A stretch of 64,000 nucleotides of DNA from CAYSAD01 sp964428955. GTDB lineage: Bacteria; Patescibacteriota; Saccharimonadia; Saccharimonadales; Saccharimonadaceae. The notes beneath the pieces are model-generated. The model had not been told where the DNA came from. It did no database searches and worked only from the letters and a program-made list of their open reading frames with translations. Of the stretch, positions 15,500 through 22,399 are shown piece after piece. A program made the translations under genes and the position numbers. Location of the stretch: contig CAYSAD010000003.1 of NCBI GenBank assembly GCA_964428955.1, positions 1 through 64,000 of the forward strand, written 5' to 3'. How positions within the stretch are numbered: position 1 is the first letter of the stretch; each line of letters begins with the position of its first letter.

Positions 15500-15742
15500 T
15501 TATTTTGTCTCCTTTGCTGCGATTTCAGCGGCACGTATGGCCGTATGTAAACGAGCGATTTGCTTGCGAGTCTGAGTCAGGACGTGCGGGTTGACCAATT
15601 CGCCAGCGGCGTGCGAGCGTTTGGCATCGAGTTGATCGGTGCGCTTCACCTCGAGCTCTTGCTTGAGTTGGTCGAGTGTCTTGACTTCAGTCGCTGATTT
15701 TGCAGCAGTTTTAGCTTTAACTGGGGTTTTCTTCTCAGCCAT
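15500..15742 (-). CDS. rpmC: 50S ribosomal protein L29 (uL29)
   Basis: The 80-residue protein has an Ala/Lys-rich N-terminal extension of about 20 residues. The L29 helical hairpin follows (LDQLKQELEVKRTDQLDAK, then NPHVLTQTRKQIARLHTAI). L29 lines the peptide exit tunnel. It sits between rplP and rpsQ as usual. Confidence 0.94.
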   Translation of the reverse strand: MAEKKTPVKAKTAAKSATEVKTLDQLKQELEVKRTDQLDAKRSHAAGELVNPHVLTQTRKQIARLHTAIRAAEIAAKETK

Positions 15743-15744
15743 GA

Positions 15745-16158
15745 CTACGCATCCTCTCGTTTGATAAATTTGGTCTTTACTGGTAGCTTGTGAGCCGCCA
15801 AGCGCATTGCTTCACGAGCAACTTCTTCGCTAACGCCCTTCATTTCGAACATCACCGTACCGGCTTTCACCTTAGCGACGAAGAACTCTGGGTTACCCTT
15901 ACCACTCCCCATTTTGACATCTTGTGGCTTACGGGTGACAGGCGTGTGCGGGAAAATCCGAATCCAGATCTTACCACCACGCTTGATGTAACGGGTCATC
16001 GCTTGACGCGCAGACTCGATTTGGCGGCTAGTAACACGCTCATTACTTTGCGATTGCAAGCCGTAGTCACCGAAAGCAACGTAATGGCCACGTGTGGCGA
16101 TACCAGGGTTTTTACCCTTACGAACTTTTCGGTACTTGGTTTTCTTAGGAAGTAACAT
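15745..16158 (-). CDS. rplP: 50S ribosomal protein L16 (uL16)
   Basis: The 137-residue protein has MLLPKKTKYRKVRKGKNPG, the RQAMTRYIKRGGKIWIRIFPHTPVTRKP block and MGSGKGNPEFFVAKV. It contacts A-site tRNA. It overlaps rpsC by one base. Confidence 0.98.
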   Translation of the reverse strand: MLLPKKTKYRKVRKGKNPGIATRGHYVAFGDYGLQSQSNERVTSRQIESARQAMTRYIKRGGKIWIRIFPHTPVTRKPQDVKMGSGKGNPEFFVAKVKAGTVMFEMKGVSEEVAREAMRLAAHKLPVKTKFIKREDA

Positions 16159-16796
16159 TACCGATCCTGCCTTTCACCCTTGTAAATCCAGACTTTCACT
16201 CCCACAATACCAGCACCTGGCAGGGTTGCCCGAGCGGTATGGAAGTCGATGTCAGCCCGCAATGTATGGAGCGGTACTGAGCCTTGAATCAGTTTCTCAC
16301 GACGAGCCATCTCGGCGTTGTTCAGACGACCAGACACTTCGATACGAATACCCTTGGCACCAGCGTTCATGGTGTTCATCGCTGTCATTTTGGTCGCACG
16401 ACGGAAATTGATACGGCGTTCCAACTGGCGGGCGATGTTCTCAGCTACCAGTTTCGCAGCAAGTTCCGGTCGTTTGACTTCTTCGATGTTGATACGAACC
16501 GGTAGACTAGTTATCTTTTCAATCTGCGCCTTCAGTTCGGTCACACCAGCACCACCACGACCAATCACGACACCAGCTTTAGCGGTGTGAATGGTAACAG
16601 TGATAAGATTGGCGCTTCGTTCAATCTCGATCCGGTTAATGGTCGGTCGTGACGAAAATTTCTTTTCAATCATCTCCCGAATATGAATGTCTTCCGCCAG
16701 CCACTTGGCAAAATCTTTTTTACCAGCGAACCAACGTGAGTCCCAGTTTTTCGTCAACTGGAGGCGGAAGCTAATTGGGTTTACTTTTTGGCCCAT
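16158..16796 (-). CDS. rpsC: 30S ribosomal protein S3 (uS3)
   Basis: The 212-residue protein starts MGQKVNPISFRLQLTKNWDS. It has a KH domain with VVIGRGGAGVTEL and a C-terminal domain with GAKGIRIEVSGRLNNAEMAR and HTARATLPGAGIVGVKVWI. It helps form the mRNA entry helicase site. It is one base from rplV. Confidence 0.98.
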   Translation of the reverse strand: MGQKVNPISFRLQLTKNWDSRWFAGKKDFAKWLAEDIHIREMIEKKFSSRPTINRIEIERSANLITVTIHTAKAGVVIGRGGAGVTELKAQIEKITSLPVRINIEEVKRPELAAKLVAENIARQLERRINFRRATKMTAMNTMNAGAKGIRIEVSGRLNNAEMARREKLIQGSVPLHTLRADIDFHTARATLPGAGIVGVKVWIYKGERQDR

Positions 16797-16797
16797 A

Positions 16798-17205
16798 TTA
16801 TTTTTCCTCCTTGGTTACAGTTTTGACGCTGGCAGGCTTGGCTGCCGGCTTCTTTGGCTTCTCGTTGCCAGTAACTTCAACTAAAATATTCGAAGATTTC
16901 TTCTGGAACGGCAAAGCACGGCCACGACTGGCTGGCTTGTAACGCTTCAAACGCGTACCGACAGTAACTGACAACAACGAAATCGTCAGTGTCTTGCCAT
17001 CAAGACCGTGATTGTTGATCGCGTTAGCTTGGGCGCTTTCAATCGCTTTTTTGACCGGACCAGCCGAACGGCGTGGCACATGGTCAAGGATGACCAACGC
17101 GTCAGCGACACTGCGACCACGTACCAATGAGGCAACTACACCGACTTTACGCGGCGCCAGGTCGACACCTTTGGCGTAGGAACGGACTGAGTAGCTATCG
17201 GCCAT
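16798..17205 (-). CDS. rplV: 50S ribosomal protein L22 (uL22)
   Basis: The 135-residue protein has LAPRKVGVVASLVRGRSVADAL, the ANAINNHGLDG segment and the RYKPASRGRALPFQKKSSNI tunnel loop. A Lys/Pro/Ala-rich tail of about 22 residues extends past the usual end. It overlaps rpsS by one base. Confidence 0.97.
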   Translation of the reverse strand: MADSYSVRSYAKGVDLAPRKVGVVASLVRGRSVADALVILDHVPRRSAGPVKKAIESAQANAINNHGLDGKTLTISLLSVTVGTRLKRYKPASRGRALPFQKKSSNILVEVTGNEKPKKPAAKPASVKTVTKEEK

Positions 17206-17465
17206 TACTTCTTACCTCCGTGCTTGCGGAACTTACGAGTCGGACTAAACTCACCGAGCTTGTGACCAACCATATTTTCCGATACATAAACTGGTACATG
17301 AACACGACCGTTGTGAACGGCGAAGTTCTTACCAACCATCTCAGGTGTGATAGTACTTGCCCGTGCCCAAGTTTTAATAACAGCTCTATCGTCCGTTCCG
17401 AGTGCCGCCACTTTTTTTGCAAGCTTGGCATCAACGAATGGACCTTTTTTAAGTGATCGACTCAT
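17205..17465 (-). CDS. rpsS: 30S ribosomal protein S19 (uS19)
   Basis: The 86-residue protein starts MSRSLKKGPFVDAKL and has STITPEMVGKNFAVHNGR and VGHKLGEFSPTRKFRKHG. It is a 30S head protein. It follows rplB by 3 bases. Confidence 0.98.
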   Translation of the reverse strand: MSRSLKKGPFVDAKLAKKVAALGTDDRAVIKTWARASTITPEMVGKNFAVHNGRVHVPVYVSENMVGHKLGEFSPTRKFRKHGGKK

Positions 17466-17468
17466 ATC

Positions 17469-18308
17469 TTACTTCTTCCTCTTTGCATTATGGCGGCTAC
17501 GCACGATTAGCCGATTCGTATCTTTACGACGACGTGTACGATAACCAAGTGTTAATTGACCCCACGGTGTTCGTGGTGCTTTACCAGGTCCATGACGACC
17601 ACCGTCACCACCACCATGTGGGTGATCAGCGGCGTTCATAACGACACCACGGACGCTTGGGCGAAGGCCTTTACGGCGGTTACGACCAGCTGAACCGATT
17701 TTAACGTTCTGGTGCTGAACGTTACCGACGACACCAATAGCAGCCGTACATTCTAAGCGGAAGCGACGAACTTCGCCAGATGGCAGACGGACTTGGGCGT
17801 AATCGCCTTCCTTAGCCATCAGCTGTGCTTTCGTACCGGCAGATCGGACCATTTGTGCCCCTTTGCCAGAGTGGATTTCGATAGCATAAATCTGCGTACC
17901 GACTGGGATGTTGGCCAGTGGCATACGGTTTGAACTCTCGATTGGAGCATCTTTACCGCTGGTAATGACTTTACCCTTAGTCATACTGGTATCAGCCAGG
18001 ACGTAGTGGTAAAGGCCATGCTGATCTTTAACACGAGCAATGCGCGCTGAACGGTTTGGGTCGTATTCAATTTCTTCAATCGTTAGTATAAGGCCGTCAG
18101 CCAGGTTGTGGTTCATCAAACGATAATGACGCTTGACACCACCACCGCGGTGACGAACCGTGATGCGACCAGTGTTATTACGGCCAGCGTTTTGTTTTTT
18201 ACTCTTCAACAGGCTCTTCAACGGCTTTTTAGTCGTGATCTGCGAATAGTCTTCGCTGGTCATGCCGCGACGGCCTGGAGTGGTTGGATTATATGCTTTG
18301 ATTGGCAT
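17469..18308 (-). CDS. rplB: 50S ribosomal protein L2 (uL2)
   Basis: The 279-residue protein has PTTPGRRGMTSEDYSQI at the start, the RNNTGRITVRHRGGGVKRHYR block, and the peptidyl-transferase-associated C-terminal part GVVMNAADHPHGGGDGG with the conserved His-rich loop. It overlaps rplW by one base. Confidence 0.99.
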   Translation of the reverse strand: MPIKAYNPTTPGRRGMTSEDYSQITTKKPLKSLLKSKKQNAGRNNTGRITVRHRGGGVKRHYRLMNHNLADGLILTIEEIEYDPNRSARIARVKDQHGLYHYVLADTSMTKGKVITSGKDAPIESSNRMPLANIPVGTQIYAIEIHSGKGAQMVRSAGTKAQLMAKEGDYAQVRLPSGEVRRFRLECTAAIGVVGNVQHQNVKIGSAGRNRRKGLRPSVRGVVMNAADHPHGGGDGGRHGPGKAPRTPWGQLTLGYRTRRRKDTNRLIVRSRHNAKRKK

Positions 18309-18613
18309 TACTTCTTCTCCTCTTCGGCCGGTACGTCAAACATTTGGATACTGCCTTCAGAAAGCGTGACATAAGCCTTCTTACTGTCTTTTCGGGTTGT
18401 CGAGCCTGGATAGCGATTCTTGCCGCGCGAAAAGCGAATAGCTTTGCCACTTTGGACTAGTGTCTTGACGTGAGCGACTTTCACTTCGAACTGCGCTTCG
18501 ACAGCTGCAGCAATTTGCTGTTTATTAGCCGCTAGCGGTACGTTGAAGACGTAGACGTTGCTAGCACTCTGACCGTAGGCTTTTTCGGTAGCGCGTGGGA
18601 TAACGTGTATCAT
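18308..18613 (-). CDS. rplW: 50S ribosomal protein L23 (uL23)
   Basis: The 101-residue protein starts MIHVIPRATEKAYGQS and has NKQQIAAAVEAQFEVKVAHVKTL in two blocks. L23 forms the tunnel-exit docking site for trigger factor and SRP. The frame continues 8 codons upstream into rplD. The ATG at 18613 overlaps the rplD stop by one base and has a GAAAGGAAG ribosome binding site, so I prefer it. Confidence 0.95.
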   Translation of the reverse strand: MIHVIPRATEKAYGQSASNVYVFNVPLAANKQQIAAAVEAQFEVKVAHVKTLVQSGKAIRFSRGKNRYPGSTTRKDSKKAYVTLSEGSIQMFDVPAEEEKK

Positions 18614-19251
18614 TACGCTTCCTTTCCTGTCAGCCAAGTCTTTATGACCGGTAGCGCATTAGCTGAAATTACGATGTGGTCAGCGTTCAGGATTTGGTAA
18701 ACGTTCAGATACGTCGCACGAATCAGCAGAACATCAGGTAGATTGTTCGTCGCACGGATCAGTTCCGGCGTCTTCTGGTCAACCACGACGAGCGTTTTAC
18801 GAACCAGTTTATTGTCAATAAGAAATTTTGCAGCTTGTGACGTTTTACCGGTCGTTTTGATATCGCTGACGATAACCTTTTTCGCTTGATTAGCTAGGGT
18901 CAGAGCTTGTTTGACTGCTACGCGTTTACTGGTAGTCGAGAGCTTCTTAGTATAGTTTTCATTACCGCGTGGACCGAAAACGATACCACCACCACGCCAA
19001 ATCGGGTTACGAGTGGAACCGAAACGGGCGCGGCCGGTACCTTTTTGCTTCCAAGGCTTTTTACCACCACCACGGACTTCGCCGCGCTGTTTAGTGGTTG
19101 CACTTGCTAGTCGGCTATTAGCCAGGTAAGAGTCGTAGGCCAACTTCAAGAGCTCATGATTATTCACTTCGACGTTGAACACTTCTTTTGGCAAAGCAGT
19201 TTGAGCCAGTGCTGGTTTAGTAGCTGTAGCTGTAGATGTATCTTTGGCCAT
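18613..19251 (-). CDS. rplD: 50S ribosomal protein L4 (uL4)
   Basis: The 212-residue protein has the L4 tunnel loop (TTKQRGEVRGGGKKPWKQKGTGRAR in two blocks, then NPIWRGGGIVFGP). In E. coli L4 also represses its own S10 operon, but no matching leader was identified here. An N-terminal Ala/Thr-rich extension of about 18 residues is present. It overlaps rplC and rplW by one base. Confidence 0.98.
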   Translation of the reverse strand: MAKDTSTATATKPALAQTALPKEVFNVEVNNHELLKLAYDSYLANSRLASATTKQRGEVRGGGKKPWKQKGTGRARFGSTRNPIWRGGGIVFGPRGNENYTKKLSTTSKRVAVKQALTLANQAKKVIVSDIKTTGKTSQAAKFLIDNKLVRKTLVVVDQKTPELIRATNNLPDVLLIRATYLNVYQILNADHIVISANALPVIKTWLTGKEA

Positions 19252-19865
19252 TATGCTTTTCCTCCAATAACGATAAGCCCTTTACGTGGACCAGGCACGG
19301 CGCCTTTAAGGCCGATCAGATTGTTGGTCGCATCAAGATACGCTACTTCTAGATTTTTAACCGTCACTTGGTCGTGGCCCATACGGCCGGCCATTCGCTT
19401 ACCTTTGAATACTTTTTGCGGGTACATCGAGCCGATTGAGCCCGGCTTACGGACATTGCCGTTACCACCATGGGTACTCTTGCTGGTATTAAAATTGTGT
19501 CGTTTCACCGTTCCGGCGAAACCTTTACCTTTTGATGTTCCTGTGGCATCTACGATGTCACCGAGCGCAAAGGCACTTACGTCGATAGCGTCACCGACCT
19601 TAAGGTCAGTAGGCAGCTCTTCGACACGAAATTCCCGAATATACTTCGGCGAAACTTTAGCTGGGGCTACATGCCCCGCAACGGCCTTGCTCAGGTTCTT
19701 ACCCGATCCCATAGCTACCTGAACTGCGTTGTAGCCGTCGGTTTCGACGGACTTCACCTGAGTCACAGTCACAGGGCCGGCTTGAATCAGCGTCACGGGT
19801 GTTGCCGTGCCGTCGTCAGCCAGAATCTGGGTCATACCAATCTTGGTACCGAGAAGTGCTTTCAT
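19251..19865 (-). CDS. rplC: 50S ribosomal protein L3 (uL3)
   Basis: The 204-residue protein starts MKALLGTKIGMTQIL and has KGKGFAGTVKRHNF, THGGNGNVRKPGSIG and KRMAGRMGHDQVTVKNL. The frame is open for another 60 codons, but these are not L3-like and run into the promoter. The ATG at 19865 has a GGGAGA ribosome binding site. It is the first gene of the S10/spc run here, because rpsJ is separated from it by about 1.5 kb. Confidence 0.97.
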   Translation of the reverse strand: MKALLGTKIGMTQILADDGTATPVTLIQAGPVTVTQVKSVETDGYNAVQVAMGSGKNLSKAVAGHVAPAKVSPKYIREFRVEELPTDLKVGDAIDVSAFALGDIVDATGTSKGKGFAGTVKRHNFNTSKSTHGGNGNVRKPGSIGSMYPQKVFKGKRMAGRMGHDQVTVKNLEVAYLDATNNLIGLKGAVPGPRKGLIVIGGKA

Positions 19866-19944
19866 TCTCTTTGTCTCCCACTTAAAACCTCCGGTGGCGG
19901 GTAGTATCCGTATCGGACTTACCCATTCACGCGGAAGCGAGTTG

Positions 19945-19958
19945 TTATTACGTAATAA
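19945..19958. promoter_or_regulatory. Palindrome in the rplC leader
   Basis: A perfect 14-base palindrome TTATTACGTAATAA lies just downstream of the predicted start of the rplC transcript. It could be an operator or the base of a leader hairpin. Confidence 0.4.
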
Positions 19959-19969
19959 GTTACCAATGA

Positions 19970-19999
19970 ATTCTAACACAGATCTTCCCCGGGCGTCAA
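19970..19999 (-). promoter_or_regulatory. Promoter of the rplC-rplO operon
   Basis: On the minus strand there is a -35 TTGACG (19994-19999), an 18-bp spacer and a -10 TAGAAT (19970-19975). The predicted start near 19963 gives a leader of about 98 bases. It faces away from the plus-strand promoter at 20034. Confidence 0.7.
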
Positions 20000-20033
20000 G
20001 GGATGTAACGGATGAAAATTTCAAACAAGTATA

Positions 20034-20062
20034 TTGACATTTCATTCATTATTTAGTCTAAT
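20034..20062 (+). promoter_or_regulatory. Promoter of the 20126 gene
   Basis: On the plus strand there is a perfect -35 TTGACA (20034-20039), a 17-bp spacer and a -10 TCTAAT (20057-20062). The predicted start near 20069 leaves a leader of about 57 bases. Confidence 0.65.
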
Positions 20063-20077
20063 TATACTATTGGCTTA

Positions 20078-20098
20078 TCTTTTAGATTTCCTAAAAGA
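20078..20098 (+). promoter_or_regulatory. Leader hairpin of the 20126 gene
   Basis: TCTTTTAG (20078-20085) pairs perfectly with CTAAAAGA (20091-20098) around a 5-base loop, soon after the predicted transcription start. It may stabilise the mRNA 5' end; no regulatory role is shown. Confidence 0.4.
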
Positions 20099-20125
20099 AT
20101 CGATGACTCTCGAGAGGAGTTAGCC

Positions 20126-20422
20126 ATGGGTATATTCGGACAACGGAGGAAAATAGCATTTGTCCTTGATGAAAAGGAAAAGGAATCGTGCACCTTTCAC
20201 TGTCGTGGTCTTGATGGCCGTGAAGTTGTGCAGAAGGTGCATGACGGAATCCGTGAACTCCAAACTGCTTTACCGAGCGAGAAGTTGTCCATCAAAGTCG
20301 ATTTCGATGACGACCTTATCGATCCTCAGATGTTGATGATGAATATCATGATGAACATCAACGGTATCGGTCCAGGTTATTGGTCGGAGGGGCAGCCCCT
20401 TAAATTCAGTGTTGAAGGCTAG
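20126..20422 (+). CDS. Small acidic protein of 98 residues, unknown
   Basis: Begins MGIFGQRRKIAFVLDEKEKE after a GAGGAG ribosome binding site. The centre has an amphipathic helix pattern (DGREVVQKVHDGIRELQTAL) and an acidic strand (VDFDDDLIDP), followed by a Met/Asn-rich stretch (MLMMNIMMNING) and a short C-terminal KFSVEG. No signal peptide, membrane helix or family was recognised. It has its own consensus promoter and a very stable three-tier hairpin downstream. It lies between rplC and rpsJ against the direction of the ribosomal genes. The good promoter and ribosome binding site make it a credible expressed gene. Confidence 0.7.
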   Translation: MGIFGQRRKIAFVLDEKEKESCTFHCRGLDGREVVQKVHDGIRELQTALPSEKLSIKVDFDDDLIDPQMLMMNIMMNINGIGPGYWSEGQPLKFSVEG

Positions 20423-20436
20423 CATTGAATTTACTA

Positions 20437-20496
20437 AGCCCGCATCCGCGGGGCTCCCTGGAAATCACCAGGTTGAGCCCCGCCGCGATGCGGGCT
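20437..20496. terminator. Large three-tier hairpin, probable bidirectional terminator
   Basis: AGCCCGCATC pairs with GATGCGGGCT (10 bp), then GCGGGGCTC with GAGCCCCGC (9 bp), then CCTGG with CCAGG around a 6-base loop. The total span is 60 bases between two convergent genes. Neither side has a strong U-run, so the ends may be made by another mechanism, or the element may protect the 3' ends. Confidence 0.6.
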
Positions 20497-20506
20497 ATTT
20501 GATTAC

Positions 20507-20833
20507 TTAAACGACGATACCAGCCGGTACGAAATAACTGATGATACCGACGACGACCAGGACGGCATACCAGATTTTACGGTCGGACTGGAAGCGTTCA
20601 AAGTAGCTGATGAAAATAAGGCCAATCAGAAGCCCGACCGGAAGTGCTGATATCGGTAACGACAGCCACGTAACGGTAGTACCGAACTTCACCCAGAACG
20701 TACCAAGCAGCACGACCAGGATTAGTTTCAACAGATACTCGCCATCCGACTCAAATACCCGCTCTTTGTACGCGGCGCGAGCAGGTGTGTTCTTGGTTAT
20801 TTTTTTGCGTGTGTTTGTTTTACGTTTTGTCAT
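20507..20833 (-). CDS. Small membrane protein with basic N-terminus
   Basis: The 108-residue protein has a Lys/Arg-rich first 25 residues, then about three hydrophobic segments (about 33-53, 57-77 and 88-107). The last ends the protein with no tail. No family recognised. It has its own leaderless-type promoter and is divergent from another small membrane protein gene at 20948, also with a basic N-terminus. The two could work together, but that rests only on position. Confidence 0.65.
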   Translation of the reverse strand: MTKRKTNTRKKITKNTPARAAYKERVFESDGEYLLKLILVVLLGTFWVKFGTTVTWLSLPISALPVGLLIGLIFISYFERFQSDRKIWYAVLVVVGIISYFVPAGIVV

Positions 20834-20841
20834 TTGCGTAT

Positions 20842-20870
20842 ACTATAGCGAACTCAGCCATAAAGCTCAA
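20842..20870 (-). promoter_or_regulatory. Promoter of the 20833 gene (leaderless)
   Basis: On the minus strand there is a -35 TTGAGC (20865-20870), a 17-bp spacer and a -10 TATAGT (20842-20847). The ATG is 8 bases after the -10, so the predicted mRNA has essentially no leader. Confidence 0.6.
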
Positions 20871-20878
20871 GCTAAAGC

Positions 20879-20907
20879 TTGCGTTAAGCTAACTAGTGCG
20901 CGATAAT
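20879..20907 (+). promoter_or_regulatory. Promoter of the 20948 gene
   Basis: On the plus strand there is a -35 TTGCGT (20879-20884), a 17-bp spacer and a -10 GATAAT (20902-20907). The predicted start near 20914 is followed by a GCGAGGG ribosome binding site before the ATG at 20948. Confidence 0.55.
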
Positions 20908-20947
20908 CTCTACAGAATCACTCTTTCATTTATTAAAGCGAGGGCTC

Positions 20948-21259
20948 ATGGCAACCAAAAAATCAACGACTACCAAGAAGACAACTGCAAAAAAGACGGC
21001 GAAAAGAGTGCCGAGGCGTAAACCCGTAAAGCGAGCTGCTAAAATACAAACTCTGCGGGTTGCACCACCAACCAGACCGTTTTTCACTTTCGCTATTACC
21101 GTTCAGACGCTCTACTGGCTTATTATTGCCGCAGCCGTCCTCGCACTGGGTCTATGGACGATACATTTGCAAACGAACGTCAATGACACCTACGATACTA
21201 TCGACAACACAAGTAACAGTCTGACCATGCCGCTCGATAGCCACCATAAGAAGAATTAG
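20948..21259 (+). CDS. Small single-pass membrane protein, Lys-rich N-terminus
   Basis: The 103-residue protein has a first 35 residues almost wholly Lys, Thr, Ala and Arg (histone-H1-like composition). One hydrophobic helix follows (about 53-75: FAITVQTLYWLIIAAAVLAL), then a polar tail of about 30 residues. Topology by the positive-inside rule puts the basic part in the cytoplasm, where it could bind nucleic acid or phospholipid. No family recognised. It ends at a perfect palindromic terminator shared with rpsJ. Confidence 0.65.
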   Translation: MATKKSTTTKKTTAKKTAKRVPRRKPVKRAAKIQTLRVAPPTRPFFTFAITVQTLYWLIIAAAVLALGLWTIHLQTNVNDTYDTIDNTSNSLTMPLDSHHKKN

Positions 21260-21272
21260 TTGATCATCAAAC

Positions 21273-21306
21273 AGAAAAGTCGACTACGTACGTAGTCGAC
21301 TTTTCT
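21273..21306. terminator. Perfect palindromic bidirectional terminator
   Basis: A 34-base perfect palindrome with arms AGAAAAGTCGACTACGT and its complement, with A-run and T-run ends, lies between convergent gene 20948 and rpsJ. It can terminate transcripts from both strands. Confidence 0.85.
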
Positions 21307-21319
21307 ATCGTTCGCTTTA

Positions 21320-21652
21320 TTACATGCGGATTTCAGCGTCGACGCCAGCTGGGAGACTGAGGTTCTGCAGTGAGTCGATAGTCTTTGGCGTGGCGTTGGT
21401 AATATCGATCAGACGCTTGTGGACGCGCATTTCGAAAGCTTCACCACCTGTTTTGTAGACGTGCGGGCTTTTAATGACCGTGAAGGTGCTGCGACGGGTT
21501 GGCAATGGTACCGGGCCGGCAATGGTAGCACCGGTGCGGATGGCCGTGTCAATGATTTGTTTCGCCGATTGGTCGATAACCTTGTGATCATAAGCTTTCA
21601 GGCGAATGCGAATACGCAAGCCTTCGGCTTTTTCTACTTTTTTTTCTACCAT
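21320..21652 (-). CDS. rpsJ: 30S ribosomal protein S10 (uS10)
   Basis: The 110-residue protein has IRIRLKAYDHKVIDQSAKQI, GPVPLPTRRSTFTVIKSPH and the FEMRVHKRLIDI segment, ending with the usual strand. S10 is also the NusB partner (NusE) in antitermination. It follows tuf by distance rather than directly, and it is cut off from rplC by the 20-21.3 kb insert. An AAGGAG ribosome binding site precedes it. Confidence 0.97.
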   Translation of the reverse strand: MVEKKVEKAEGLRIRIRLKAYDHKVIDQSAKQIIDTAIRTGATIAGPVPLPTRRSTFTVIKSPHVYKTGGEAFEMRVHKRLIDITNATPKTIDSLQNLSLPAGVDAEIRM

Positions 21653-21800
21653 GAGAAAATACTCCTTTTACGTGCTATACCGTAACCTCTGCTCGCTTCG
21701 TATCTTCTCACGGCTGGCCGAGTTCTCGGTATGATTTATATCGTTGCTTATTTTATCAGATATAGCAGTGATTGTAAAATATGCCATGACTTGGTTATGC

Positions 21801-21828
21801 TTGCGACCTAGCCTAAATCTGGTATTAT
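21801..21828 (+). promoter_or_regulatory. Promoter of the 21867 gene
   Basis: On the plus strand there is a -35 TTGCGA (21801-21806), a 16-bp spacer and a -10 TATTAT (21823-21828). The predicted start is near 21835, with a TTAGGAG ribosome binding site before the ATG at 21867. Confidence 0.6.
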
Positions 21829-21866
21829 TTTCTAGTACGTTCGCTATCTACCCTTAGGAGTTATTG

Positions 21867-22277
21867 ATGGACGTAAGCATCAGTGCCATCGACAAAGAGG
21901 AGCGCTCTCTGACCATCAAGGAGCGCGCACTCCGAATGAAGGCCCAGACGAAGAAGATCGAGGAAAAGAATGAGAAGCGCCAGCAGCGGCAAAACAAGAA
22001 ACAAAGCAAGCTGCTGCGCCGTCGAATCAACAAAGAGGTTCGGAGTCATCTGAAAGCTGAACGCCATTCATACCTCGCGGGCGAGGATATGGGCAAGACC
22101 TACGCGATTAACACTCGTGTGAAAGGTTGGCGATTCAAGCAAACATACATCGAACTTCTCGTCAAAGAAGCCGTGGAGTCCCACCAAGGTGCTACACACA
22201 CAGCCACCACCTTCTCCCGCAAGTACAACGAGTGGTGCGATAGTGTCTCCATTATCTACACCCTCATCGATAGCTGA
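21867..22277 (+). CDS. Basic coiled-coil-like protein of 136 residues, unknown
   Basis: Starts at ATG 21867, six bases after TTAGGAG; a TTG codon just before it is in frame but less likely. Residues 10-70 are a highly charged helix (KEERSLTIKERALRMKAQ, then KKIEEKNEKRQQRQNKKQ) likely to form a coiled coil or bind RNA. The C-terminal 65 residues are mixed, with aromatics (GWRFKQTYIELL and KYNEW). Codons mostly end in G or C (GAG, AAG, ATC, CTC), unlike the flanking ribosomal genes, which hints at a different history. It has its own promoter and terminator. No family recognised. Confidence 0.65.
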   Translation: MDVSISAIDKEERSLTIKERALRMKAQTKKIEEKNEKRQQRQNKKQSKLLRRRINKEVRSHLKAERHSYLAGEDMGKTYAINTRVKGWRFKQTYIELLVKEAVESHQGATHTATTFSRKYNEWCDSVSIIYTLIDS

Positions 22278-22301
22278 TGTTCCCGCCGCACCTCCGAGTC
22301 G

Positions 22302-22345
22302 AGCCCGCCGGCTCCTCTGGGGTCGGCGGGCTTCGCATTTTTAGA
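22302..22345 (+). terminator. Terminator of the 21867 gene
   Basis: AGCCCGCCG (22302-22310) pairs with CGGCGGGCT (22324-22332); a T-rich tail follows. The GC-rich stem resembles that of the element at 20437. Confidence 0.75.
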
Positions 22346-22349
22346 CATA

Positions 22350-22379
22350 AAAATACCTCCGATTTTTCGGAGGTATTTT
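22350..22379 (-). terminator. Terminator of tuf
   Basis: AAAATACCTCCGA and its complement form a 12-13 bp stem with a short T-rich loop. On the minus strand the stem ends in TATTTTTATG. It sits 20 bases after the tuf stop. Confidence 0.85.
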
Positions 22380-22399
22380 ATTTAGCTTGTTAACGTAAA

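Noticed and set aside
19866..20045. A 60-residue N-terminal extension of L3
   Set aside because: The extra codons are not L3-like and cover the operon promoter at 19970-19999. The ATG at 19865 has a GGGAGA ribosome binding site and gives the canonical L3 start.
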